A DNA stretch of 6,763 nt from Bacteroidia bacterium (GCA_026391515.1 JAPLEC010000389.1:1-6763), one strand, 5' to 3'. Positions 1 to 6,716 are shown, counted from the first letter of the stretch. Notes: generated by a model not told the origin, from the sequence alone. Numbers and translations: made by a program.

Positions 1-25
1 CTTCTTTTAATGGTACAATGATCAT
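1..25 (-). CDS. rpsU: Ribosomal protein bS21, 5' end only (partial)
   Basis: Only the first eight codons lie in the window; the gene runs off the left edge on the minus strand. The visible peptide is MIIVPLKE. From memory, Bacteroidetes bS21 proteins begin MIxVPxKEGEN, and the next codon here starts with G, which fits Gly. bS21 is a small basic protein of the 30S subunit. In Bacteroidetes it lies beside the 3' end of 16S rRNA and takes part in hiding the anti-Shine-Dalgarno sequence. The identification rests on eight residues plus a strong promoter placed correctly upstream. The leader has no AGGAG-like site, only an A-rich stretch. Another protein with the same start cannot be excluded. Confidence 0.68.
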
Positions 26-51
26 AATAAAATTCTTTTTTAAACGAGGCG

Positions 52-81
52 CAAAGATAAAAATAGAAAAAATCTTTTCAA
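52..81 (-). promoter_or_regulatory. Bacteroidetes-type promoter for rpsU
   Basis: Read on the minus strand, TTG (79-81) is followed by a 19-base spacer and TATCTTTG (52-59). This matches the primary sigma factor consensus of Bacteroidetes, TTG-N19-TAnnTTTG, at every defined position. The -7 box ends 26 bases before the rpsU ATG, so the leader should be about 20 bases. The remaining intergenic DNA (82-243) is AT-rich, and I see no gene or convincing RNA in it. Confidence 0.75.
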
Positions 82-243
82 AACTTTTAAGGAGATAATT
101 TATCCATGTTGCTAAATTTTTGATAATTAACTGGTTGAAAATGCACTTGCTTATTTTTGATAGAATCTATTACAAGATACTAAATTTTGGAAGAAAAGAA
201 AAATTGGGGAAGTTAATTTTTTCTTAAAATATTAGCGGAGTTA

Positions 244-293
244 TTCCCCCTTTGAATGGGGTCAGGGGGATGTCTTCCCCCTTTGAAGGGGGA
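244..293 (-). repeat. Element A: tandem C/G-run hairpins, terminator-like
   Basis: Two hairpins lie just past the stop codon of the helix-hairpin-helix gene. The first (276-293) has 7-base arms, TCCCCCT and AGGGGGA, around a four-base loop. The second (about 244-269) pairs runs of four to six C and G around CATTCAAA-like loops. On the minus strand they follow the tamL unit directly, so they could end its transcription, although no U-run follows. The C/G-run composition matches element B at 3430-3505, and palindromes of this kind are scattered between genes in many Bacteroidetes genomes. I read it as a dispersed intergenic repeat that may also act as a terminator. Confidence 0.6.
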
Positions 294-294
294 G

Positions 295-948
295 TCATTT
301 TCCAAACTCCAGATATGGCCCTACCTTTCTTGCCTTCTCAGGTGTAATCAGCTTATTATCAACCAGATCACTCATACTGTTTAACTTTCCTTTAATTTCC
401 ACGTATTTTAAGATTGCAGACACTTCATATTTTTCAAAATATGGAAATCGCATAAGTTGTTTATAATCAGCCTGATTGATATTGATCTTTTTTATACATG
501 ATGAATCGGCTGTTACTCTTCCTGAAATAAGATTAAATGTCTCCTCCGAAAGACCATAAACTTCTCTTAATTGATCTACTGAAGCATAGCCGCCAAGCAG
601 GTTTCTGAATTTGATAATCCTGATTGATAAAACAGGTCCAATTCCCGGAAGAGCCTCCAGGGATGCGGAGTCGCTGGTGTTTATATCGAGCAACTTCTTA
701 TCTTTTGCAAAGACCATTGATTTATCCTTTGTTAGATAAATCGCTTTGCTCTTTTTTACCTGAAGAGTATCTCCCGAATTCTCCCATTTCCCCAAAGGAA
801 TCATTTCAACCTTCGTATCACGCTTTGGTATTATAAACCTTACACCTGCAAAGGCTACTATTAAGATCAGAAGGATAAAGGACGATCTCCTTTCCCTGCG
901 GGTATATCCAAACCAGCTTTTGAACGGTTCTGCAGAAAGTTGCTTCAT
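295..948 (-). CDS. Membrane-anchored helix-hairpin-helix (ComEA-like) protein
   Basis: The 217-residue protein has a basic N-terminus (TRRERR, 16-21), one hydrophobic segment at about 22-40, a linker, and two ComEA-type helix-hairpin-helix units. The first (about 87-133) has the hallmark LDINTSD and a canonical LPGIGP hairpin at 100-105. The second (about 155-213) starts ININQAD, but its hairpin reads RFPYFEK, so the glycine hairpin is lost. The positive-inside rule puts the C-terminal domain outside the inner membrane. Such units bind DNA backbones non-specifically; in ComEA they serve DNA uptake. Bacteroidetes carry many anchored paralogues of unknown role, so a competence function is only a possibility. 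The gene lies 83 bases after tamL on the same strand and is probably co-transcribed. That gap holds a two-copy ATTCAGG repeat (997-1010) and no clear promoter. The ATG at 948 has no Shine-Dalgarno site. Confidence 0.85.
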   Translation of the reverse strand: MKQLSAEPFKSWFGYTRRERRSSFILLILIVAFAGVRFIIPKRDTKVEMIPLGKWENSGDTLQVKKSKAIYLTKDKSMVFAKDKKLLDINTSDSASLEALPGIGPVLSIRIIKFRNLLGGYASVDQLREVYGLSEETFNLISGRVTADSSCIKKININQADYKQLMRFPYFEKYEVSAILKYVEIKGKLNSMSDLVDNKLITPEKARKVGPYLEFGK

Positions 949-1031
949 AAAATTATGCAGTGAGACTTCTGCAATTTAAGAATTCCAGTGGAGATTATTC
1001 AGGATTCAGGATATTTTTTTGATGAAGATTT

Positions 1032-3386
1032 TCAGAATGGATACCCGATAGCAATAACCAGTGTAAAATCGTCTTTAAAATTATACGGTCCGTTTGCCGG
1101 GATCCATTTCGAACCGGATGTGATCCATGGATCGCGAAGTTTCATGCCCATATCTGCTCTCATAAGGACAAAGCTGAAATCAAATCTCAATCCTGCACCG
1201 GTTCCTACAGCGAAGTCATTATAGAACTGCTTAATATGGAACTGTGATCCGGGACGCGATGGGTCATAGCTATATGACCAGATATTTCCCGCGTCAAGGA
1301 AAAGAGCGCTTTCAAGTATCCAGAAAAGCTTGAACCGGTATTCGACATTAGCTTCAATTTTAATATCTGAAGTCTGGTTCAGGAATTTAATATCCTCTGG
1401 GACATAAGACCCCGGACCGAGTGAACGCACCTGCCATGCTCTGACGCCGTTGGCACCACCTCCAAAATATTGCTTTTCAAATGGTATTGCTTTTGAATTA
1501 CCGTAAGGAATGCCAGCTCCGACAAATCCCCGGTAGACAATTGAACTGACATCATTTACAATTACATTATATCTGAAATCAATATCGGCTCTGACATATT
1601 GTGCAAACGGCTGACCAAGAATATTATAGCTGCCGTCAGTTTTTGAGATTCCGGCAATCTGGCTGGAAAGATTCAGCAGGTTCCCCGCTGCTTCAACATT
1701 TATCCTGACAAACCAGTAATCTCTCGATTTTTTTATCTTCTGATTACTAAATATATAGGAATAATTCCCTCCCACGATCATTACATCCCTGTAACTGTAA
1801 GCCAGGTAAGACGAAGATTTAATTTTTGCCTGGAAAGCAGAATCAATTGATAACAAATTGACCAGGTTCAGCTGTATAGGGTTAACAATATGTGTGTTAA
1901 AGGTATTCCCATTCCAGGTATATCCAAAAGTTGCATTGACCATTGTCCGGTTATAGAAAGGCATATTCTGATAATCGTATGCTGCCAGTATTGTGGTTGT
2001 CGGATTATATTTCTTTATAAAACTCTCTGTTTTGATGAATGGAACCATGAATTTGGGCAGTCTGAGACTGGTTTCTATTCCATATTCCTGGGTGCTTCGT
2101 AATTTTGTATTTTGCTGTGAAAGCGCTTCATAAGCACCTTTCAGCTTCAGGTTGAACAGTTCGGCACCTTTGAAAAGGTTTTTGTGCTGATAAATGAAGT
2201 TCAGGGCTCCGCCAAGGTTGCCAGCTGAGTTGGTTCCTTCAATTTCTATTTTAAAGGATTGCTGGCTTAAAAGAGTCAGCTGAATATTACAATCAAGAGT
2301 CAGTTCTCCTTCCTTTGAAGCATCCGGATTTTTAACTTCAGTGTAAAAAATATTTACAAGCCTGAATGTTTTTAAAGATAACAGGTGCGATTGCGTCCGG
2401 TCGGTGTTGGTTATATTATATAGATTCCCCGGCTTCAGGTAAAGCGATTGCACAATAAGGTTGAATTTCATCTTGGGTTTCTTTCTGGGAGAAATAAAAA
2501 AGAAACCCTCGTAATACGTCGTATCGAGACTCTTCAGATATGCTTCACCTCCTTCAAGTGCATCTCTGGGAACAAAGTCAGGATAAATGTAAATATTTCT
2601 GACTCTGTATATAGAATGAGGAACGAGTACAGCCTGGTTATTTGCATCAAGCCTTAGAAATTTCTTTACTCCGTAATAAATATTAACCTGTCGGTTGCCA
2701 ATTGTACTATCAACATTGAAGAAAATATGGTCGGCCCCTGAAAAGCTGTAAAAACCATGATCTTTTACTGACCGTTCAAAACGTGATCTTTCAGCCTGCA
2801 GAACATCCACATCATATGGACTCCCTCTTTCTATCAGACAATTTACTGAGTCATAATTAAAAATCTTCCGGATAACTGAATCCGGAATTTCATAGTACAG
2901 GTTTCTTATAGTATATGGCGTTTTTAAATCAACATTGTAATAGACTTTCGATTTGCGGTTTGCAGTCTCGATAGTTTCCGTTACACGGCTGTCAAAATAT
3001 CCTTTTGAAGCTATATAAGACATTATCTGATCTCTTGATTTTGTAGTAGCATAAGGATCAAAAATGACCGGCTCCTCCCCTATCTCCCTTAACCAGGAAT
3101 GGGGCCACTTATTTTTATTAATATTTGAAAGATTGTATAAACCCAGATGAAATTTTGCACCAAAAATCTTCTTGTTCGGTTTCTGTTTGATATAAGGTAA
3201 AAGGTCTGATTTTTTAATTCCTTCCTTATTTATTATAACATGAGTCTCATCGAGAAGAGTTTCATCATGGGGGACATATTTAGTTGGATTACACGATGAT
3301 AAAAATAGAATTATAATAATAAATTGAAGAAAAGACCTCAGGAAAGAAATATTTTTATTTGAGATATTTTTTTTCAAATTTTGCAT
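1032..3386 (-). CDS. tamL: TamL-type lipidated BamA/TamA-family outer membrane protein
   Basis: The 784-residue protein belongs to the Omp85 (BamA/TamA) superfamily. A hydrophobic segment (about 19-31) ends in the lipobox LSSC, predicting a lipidated Cys32. This is the mark of TamL, the Bacteroidetes/Chlorobi form of TamA. Residues about 35-370 would be the periplasmic POTRA part, and the beta-barrel begins near 385. The loop-6 region shows FGGGANGVRAW (641-651), corresponding to the VRGF/Y motif of BamA, followed by SLGPGSY. LDAGNIW (697-703), an LRDP motif near 750 and a terminal phenylalanine (GYPF) are typical of surface-antigen barrels. It should sit in the outer membrane, work with TamB, and insert or assemble outer-membrane proteins. 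KNIS occurs twice (6-9, 11-14) owing to a 15-base-spaced imperfect duplication. ATG 3386 is chosen because the signal sequence follows it. The family is certain; TamL rather than another lipidated Omp85 protein is likely. Confidence 0.86.
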   Translation of the reverse strand: MQNLKKNISNKNISFLRSFLQFIIIILFLSSCNPTKYVPHDETLLDETHVIINKEGIKKSDLLPYIKQKPNKKIFGAKFHLGLYNLSNINKNKWPHSWLREIGEEPVIFDPYATTKSRDQIMSYIASKGYFDSRVTETIETANRKSKVYYNVDLKTPYTIRNLYYEIPDSVIRKIFNYDSVNCLIERGSPYDVDVLQAERSRFERSVKDHGFYSFSGADHIFFNVDSTIGNRQVNIYYGVKKFLRLDANNQAVLVPHSIYRVRNIYIYPDFVPRDALEGGEAYLKSLDTTYYEGFFFISPRKKPKMKFNLIVQSLYLKPGNLYNITNTDRTQSHLLSLKTFRLVNIFYTEVKNPDASKEGELTLDCNIQLTLLSQQSFKIEIEGTNSAGNLGGALNFIYQHKNLFKGAELFNLKLKGAYEALSQQNTKLRSTQEYGIETSLRLPKFMVPFIKTESFIKKYNPTTTILAAYDYQNMPFYNRTMVNATFGYTWNGNTFNTHIVNPIQLNLVNLLSIDSAFQAKIKSSSYLAYSYRDVMIVGGNYSYIFSNQKIKKSRDYWFVRINVEAAGNLLNLSSQIAGISKTDGSYNILGQPFAQYVRADIDFRYNVIVNDVSSIVYRGFVGAGIPYGNSKAIPFEKQYFGGGANGVRAWQVRSLGPGSYVPEDIKFLNQTSDIKIEANVEYRFKLFWILESALFLDAGNIWSYSYDPSRPGSQFHIKQFYNDFAVGTGAGLRFDFSFVLMRADMGMKLRDPWITSGSKWIPANGPYNFKDDFTLVIAIGYPF

Positions 3387-3399
3387 TAAAAGAGTTACG

Positions 3400-3407
3400 C
3401 AAATATA
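3400..3407 (-). promoter_or_regulatory. Possible -7 box for tamL
   Basis: On the minus strand this reads TATATTTG, a full match to the Bacteroidetes -7 box TAnnTTTG, ending 13 bases before the tamL ATG. No TTG lies at the expected distance. That position (3427-3429) reads ATT and directly abuts the C/G-run element B. If used, it implies a leader of only about six to ten bases. Confidence 0.38.
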
Positions 3408-3429
3408 TCAAAATAAAGTATTAAGAAAT

Positions 3430-3505
3430 ACCCCCTTTCCCGTTTCCCCCAAGGGGGAAAAGCTAAATCATTCCTTCCCCCCTGGGGGAAGGTTAGGAAG
3501 GGGGT
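3430..3505. repeat. Element B: three-stem C/G-run palindrome
   Basis: An outer stem (ACCCCCTT at 3430-3437 with AAGGGGGT at 3498-3505) encloses two perfect hairpins. One has 8-base arms TTTCCCCC and GGGGGAAA (3443-3450, 3453-3460). The other has 9-base arms CCTTCCCCC and GGGGGAAGG (3473-3481, 3484-3492). The whole can fold as a cloverleaf in RNA or a branched cruciform in DNA. It lies in the divergent promoter region, has a composition unlike its AT-rich surroundings, and resembles element A. It is best read as a dispersed intergenic repeat whose effect on the two promoters is unknown. Confidence 0.7.
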
Positions 3506-3556
3506 CTGTTAAAATCAGGGAAAAAGGAAAGTTTGTTTTGAAAAAAATATCTCAAA

Positions 3557-4336
3557 ATGGTAAGTAAAACCAAGGCTAATTTCATTATATCCCTTCAGAA
3601 GAAAAAGGTAAGAGAGGATGAAAAATTGTATGTCATAGAAGGGGATAAGCTGGTAAAAGAGTTTCTGGCAGCAAAGGTTTCAGTAATGACACTGGTTGCC
3701 AAACCCGAATTCCTTAATTCTCTTCCTCTGTTTCACAAGCACGGAATTGGAGAGATTATACCTGCAAGTTATGATGAGCTGAAAAAGATCAGTTCGCTTA
3801 AAACACCACATAACGCGCTGGCAGTTATCGAGATGCCGGAAGTGAAAATGGATTTTGCAGATCTTAAAATGGGTCTTAAGGTCGCACTTGATTTTGTACA
3901 GGACCCGGGCAATCTTGGAACAATTATCAGGGCTGCTGCATGGTTTGGTATCAAAAACATTTATTGTTCCGAAGATTGTGTCGATGTCTATAATCCTAAA
4001 GTTATCCAGGCTAGCATGGGTGCAATCCTTAATGTGAAAGTGTTTTATACAGATCTTGTCAAACTGTTTGAAAAAGCTTCGGAGAATAAGATAAGAATAT
4101 ATGGAGCTCTGATTGAAGGAGAATCAATTTATTCACATAAGCTTGGTAATCAAGGAATTATTCTTTTGGGGAATGAATCAAAAGGAATCTCGGAAGAGCT
4201 GCTGCCTTTTATAACTGATAAGATAATGATCCCTAAAATAACTGATGCAAAATCAGGAATCGATTCTCTGAATGTCAGCATGGCAGCGTCAGTGATATTT
4301 TCAGAATTTACAAGAAGCAAAGGGAGATTGTTGTAG
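3557..4336 (+). CDS. SpoU/TrmH-family RNA 2'-O-ribose methyltransferase
   Basis: At 259 residues this is a normal-length SPOUT methyltransferase, which transfers a methyl group from S-adenosylmethionine to a ribose 2'-OH in rRNA or tRNA. Residues about 5-95 form the N-terminal substrate-binding domain. The knotted catalytic domain carries all three family motifs. Motif 1 (111-132) has QDPGNLGTIIRAA, including N119 and the catalytic-type R125. Motif 2 (201-212) has LLGNESKGIS. Motif 3 has IMIP at 223-226 and SLNVSMAAS at 237-245. The protein should be a cytoplasmic dimer. The target nucleotide cannot be read from the sequence, so I give no symbol. ATG 3557 directly follows the right arm of the inverted repeat and has an A-rich, non-Shine-Dalgarno leader. 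A weak -7-like box, AAAGTTTG, lies at 3528-3535. The gene diverges from tamL and converges with the FAD gene. From memory, tamL, this methyltransferase, porT and ubiE are neighbours in other Bacteroidetes. Confidence 0.92.
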   Translation: MVSKTKANFIISLQKKKVREDEKLYVIEGDKLVKEFLAAKVSVMTLVAKPEFLNSLPLFHKHGIGEIIPASYDELKKISSLKTPHNALAVIEMPEVKMDFADLKMGLKVALDFVQDPGNLGTIIRAAAWFGIKNIYCSEDCVDVYNPKVIQASMGAILNVKVFYTDLVKLFEKASENKIRIYGALIEGESIYSHKLGNQGIILLGNESKGISEELLPFITDKIMIPKITDAKSGIDSLNVSMAASVIFSEFTRSKGRLL

Positions 4337-4389
4337 CTGATGGCTCGTGACTCATCGTACTACGAGCTATCAGCTACGAGCTATGAGCT
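4331..4389. repeat. Palindromic array of 7-base repeats; possible bidirectional terminator
   Basis: On the plus strand the right half is four tandem heptads (4362-4389): ACGAGCT, ATCAGCT, ACGAGCT and ATGAGCT. The left half (4335-4355) carries the reverse-complement words AGCTGAT, GGCTCGT and GACTCAT, the last two with one and two changes. The halves pair as a stem of about 19 positions (4331-4349 with 4361-4379), whose non-Watson-Crick positions can form G-U pairs, around an 11-base loop. Both flanking genes stop inside the array with TAG. The stem could end transcription from both sides, but no U-run is present on either strand. Confidence 0.65.
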
Positions 4390-5940
4390 TAATTGTCTGG
4401 CAACTGCTTCAGCTGCCCGCATTCCATCAACTGCTGATGAAACAATACCACCTGAATAACCAGATCCTTCTCCGCATGGATATAATCCTGAAATACTGAT
4501 ATGTTCCAATGTTTCCTCGTTACGAGGAACCCTTATCGGTGAAGAGGTTCTTGATTCAACACCCAGCACAACTGCCTCGTCAGTAAGAAATCCCTTCATC
4601 GCCGATCCAAATAACTTTAATCCTTCCCTTAACCTCCTGCTTATCGATGGAGGCAGCCAATCATGCATAGGCGAAGAGGTAGTACCGGGAGAGTATGATA
4701 CCTTAGGCAGGGAAGAAGAAAGTTTGCCGGCAACAAAGTCTGTAAGACGTTGTGCAGGAGCACTTTGTGTCTTTCCTCCGTTGATCCAGGCATCTTTTTC
4801 AATTTCTTTTTGAAATTCCAGTCCGGAGAACTCTCCGTGATTCCTGTATTTCATAACGTCCTCCATTTTGATTTCAACAACGATACCAGAATTTGCAAAC
4901 GGAGAGTTTCGTCCGGAGGGTGACATTCCGTTTACAACTACCTCTTCCTGCGATGTTGCAGATGGAACAATGAAACCGCCCGGGCACATGCAAAAAGAAT
5001 ATACACCTCTCCCATCTACCTGTTTTACAAGATTATAGGATGCAGCAGGAAGATAATTTCCTCTTGCATTGCCGTGATACTGGATCGTGTCAATCAGTTC
5101 CTGCGGATGCTCCACCCGTATACCCATCGCAAAAGGTTTCAATTCGACTTTAACTTCATGCATCCTGAGGATATCATAAATATCACGGGCCGAATGACCA
5201 GTAGCAAGAATGACATGTGAAGAAAATAATTTCTCATTTCCTGAAACAATTACACCTTTTATTGAATTACCTTCAATCAGAATATCTGTTACTCTTTTTT
5301 CCAGCAGGAAAAGGCCTCCTGCTTCAACAATTGAATTTTTGATTCCTTTGATAATCCCTGGCAGTTTATCTGTTCCCAGATGAGGATGTGCTTCATATAA
5401 GATATTATCACTGGCTCCATGAAAGCATAAAAGCTCAAGTACCCGGGAATTATCGCCTCTCTTTTTTGAGCGTGTGTAAAGCTTTCCGTCTGAATAAGTT
5501 CCGGCTCCACCTTCTCCAAAGCAATAATTGCTATCCGGATTGACAATATGGTCTCTGCTTATACGGGCTATATCTTTTTTGCGAGCTGATACATCCTTAC
5601 CTCTTTCAACTATCACAGGACGAATACCAAGTTCAATCAGTCGCAAAGCTGCAAATAATCCGGCGGGACCTGCTCCCACAATTATAACTTCCTTCTCCCT
5701 TGAAACATCTTTTGACACAAATGGATTAATAAAAGGGACCACAGTTTCTTTGCCGGAAAAAACTTCCACAGTAAGATTAATTCTGATTGTTCTCTGTCTT
5801 GCATCAACTGATCGTTTGATAACTCTGATGCCTGAAATATCTGAAGGATGGAGCTTTGCAAGGGTTCCGGAGATTCTTCGGATGGCTTTATCGTCAGCTG
5901 CTGCTTCAGGACTAAGACTGATCTGAACCTGTACCGGCAT
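4381..5940 (-). CDS. COG2509-type FAD-dependent oxidoreductase, function unknown
   Basis: The 519-residue protein is a predicted cytoplasmic flavoprotein. An N-terminal domain of about 80 residues precedes a Rossmann FAD-binding segment with GAGPAG (89-94) and the ribose-binding acid E112 in VERG. Further family marks are FGEGGAGTYSDGKL (141-154), the second dinucleotide-fold motif ILATGHSARD (244-253), a CMCPGG stretch (317-322), and the C-terminal FAD motif GLYPCGEGSGYSGG (485-498). This matches the COG2509 group of uncharacterised FAD-dependent dehydrogenases; I know of no established substrate. C317 and C319 might be redox-active, which is inference. ATG 5940 starts only two bases after the porT stop, so translation is probably coupled and the genes share an mRNA. 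The TAG stop and the last two codons (Ser-Ser) lie in the heptad array, so the extreme C-terminus may be recent. I see no frameshift or missing core motif. Confidence 0.88.
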   Translation of the reverse strand: MPVQVQISLSPEAAADDKAIRRISGTLAKLHPSDISGIRVIKRSVDARQRTIRINLTVEVFSGKETVVPFINPFVSKDVSREKEVIIVGAGPAGLFAALRLIELGIRPVIVERGKDVSARKKDIARISRDHIVNPDSNYCFGEGGAGTYSDGKLYTRSKKRGDNSRVLELLCFHGASDNILYEAHPHLGTDKLPGIIKGIKNSIVEAGGLFLLEKRVTDILIEGNSIKGVIVSGNEKLFSSHVILATGHSARDIYDILRMHEVKVELKPFAMGIRVEHPQELIDTIQYHGNARGNYLPAASYNLVKQVDGRGVYSFCMCPGGFIVPSATSQEEVVVNGMSPSGRNSPFANSGIVVEIKMEDVMKYRNHGEFSGLEFQKEIEKDAWINGGKTQSAPAQRLTDFVAGKLSSSLPKVSYSPGTTSSPMHDWLPPSISRRLREGLKLFGSAMKGFLTDEAVVLGVESRTSSPIRVPRNEETLEHISISGLYPCGEGSGYSGGIVSSAVDGMRAAEAVARQLSS

Positions 5941-5942
5941 TG

Positions 5943-6659
5943 TTATTCAAAATGAAAGGCAACAATCCACATCTGGGATTTCATCTTCTCTATTGAATTG
6001 CGAAATTCCTCATGTCCCGAAGCCGGTTCATCAGCAATAATATTGAATAGCCCGTTCGACATTTTGAGCTCGACTGACAGCTTAAACCAGGTCAGGTAAA
6101 AATCCAGTCCGGCTCCCAGTTCATAGTAAAGGTCTGGCCGTTTGAGCCTTATGTAGATAGGTTTATCCTCATCAAACTCTTTTTTACCTGCCAGGTCGTA
6201 CCGGAAATTTAATCCGGTGACAAGGTACGGTCTGACATTATTCAGCCTGTCACCCTTATATTTTAAAAGGACAGGAGCCTCAATAAAAGATGATTCGAGT
6301 CTTTGCTGTTCGTTTACAAGAACCCCGTTTTTATAGTATCTTACATTTCTCTGCCCGAATGAAACCCCGGGAAGAAACCTGATATCAAAGTGGTTAACAG
6401 GATGAAGATCCATCACGATCTGAATATTAATCCCAGGATTTAGTCTTGAAACTTCAGGATAGAGAGAATCTATTGCAAGATTTGTTTGTGATGGGGTAAT
6501 ATTAAAATCCATTGTGTTGAAGCCAAGGCTGAAACCGAAATGTAGAAGCTTATCATCGTACCATGATTTATTCTTTGGCTTCTGTTTTTGTCCGGACAGA
6601 TTTAGAGGGATGAGCAGAACACAAACTGCAGCTAATATGGATAATTTTCCTTTTCTCAA
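5943..6659 (-). CDS. porT: PorT, outer-membrane barrel protein of type IX secretion
   Basis: The 238-residue protein fits the length of Porphyromonas gingivalis PorT (about 240). A signal peptide (1-23) has a basic start, a hydrophobic core and a likely cleavage site LSG-QK. The mature part looks like a small eight-stranded barrel. Segments I recognise as PorT-like are HFGFSLGFNTMDF (40-52), DIRFLPGVSFGQRNVRYY (92-109), LESSFIEAPVLLKYKGDR (121-138) and RPYLVTGLNFRYD (143-155). PorT is required for type IX secretion, and for gliding where present; its exact role is unsettled. The start codon is TTG (6657-6659). The frame is open upstream to a TAA at 6708-6710 without any ATG or GTG, and the first internal Met (50) would remove the signal peptide. 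porT lies 57 bases after ubiE and two bases before the FAD gene. Without type IX genes nearby, another PorT-family barrel remains a small possibility. Confidence 0.86.
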   Translation of the reverse strand: MRKGKLSILAAVCVLLIPLNLSGQKQKPKNKSWYDDKLLHFGFSLGFNTMDFNITPSQTNLAIDSLYPEVSRLNPGINIQIVMDLHPVNHFDIRFLPGVSFGQRNVRYYKNGVLVNEQQRLESSFIEAPVLLKYKGDRLNNVRPYLVTGLNFRYDLAGKKEFDEDKPIYIRLKRPDLYYELGAGLDFYLTWFKLSVELKMSNGLFNIIADEPASGHEEFRNSIEKMKSQMWIVAFHFE

Positions 6660-6716
6660 CCTGATTCTGTTTAAAGTCCCAAGATAATAAACTGCGATGA
6701 ATAAATATTATTGCAT

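Larger units (their letters stand above)
3358..3556. repeat. Inverted repeat framing the tamL/methyltransferase divergent region
   Basis: The left arm (3358-3378) and the right arm (3537-3556) are reverse complements apart from one A in an A-run: 8 A in one arm, 7 in the other. The core reads TTTG, the A-run, then TATCTCAAA. The right arm ends exactly at the base before the methyltransferase ATG. The left arm covers codons 4-10 of tamL. Both mRNAs would therefore carry the same sequence in the same sense near their start codons. The 158 bases between the arms contain element B. I see no target-site duplication outside the arms. Confidence 0.6.

Noticed and set aside
181..190. Plus-strand promoter-like TAAATTTTG downstream of a TTG
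   Set aside because: The box has an extra T against TAnnTTTG and would drive only antisense RNA over the helix-hairpin-helix gene.
956..973. Small hairpin (TGCAG, 8-base loop, CTGCA) before the helix-hairpin-helix gene
   Set aside because: A 5-base stem is expected by chance and has no U-run or other supporting feature.
997..1010. Two tandem copies of ATTCAGG
   Set aside because: Two copies of a 7-base word are too few to call a repeat element, although the same period occurs in the array at 4362-4389.
988..1224. Plus-strand open frame opposite the tamL 3' end
   Set aside because: It overlaps well-supported tamL coding sequence, has no recognisable domain and looks like an antisense shadow.
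1890..2102. Plus-strand cysteine-rich open frame inside tamL
   Set aside because: It is antisense to the conserved barrel region and has no promoter or family resemblance.
3430..3505. CRISPR-like or insertion-sequence reading of the C/G repeats
   Set aside because: There are no regularly spaced identical repeats with unique spacers, no transposase and no target-site duplication.
3528..3535. AAAGTTTG as a -7 box for the methyltransferase
   Set aside because: One defined position is wrong and no TTG lies 19-20 bases upstream, so I mention it only in the gene entry.
5528..5926. 132-codon plus-strand open frame opposite the FAD gene
   Set aside because: It lies wholly within the N-terminal coding part of the flavoprotein; the serine/threonine/isoleucine-rich product is typical of an antisense frame.
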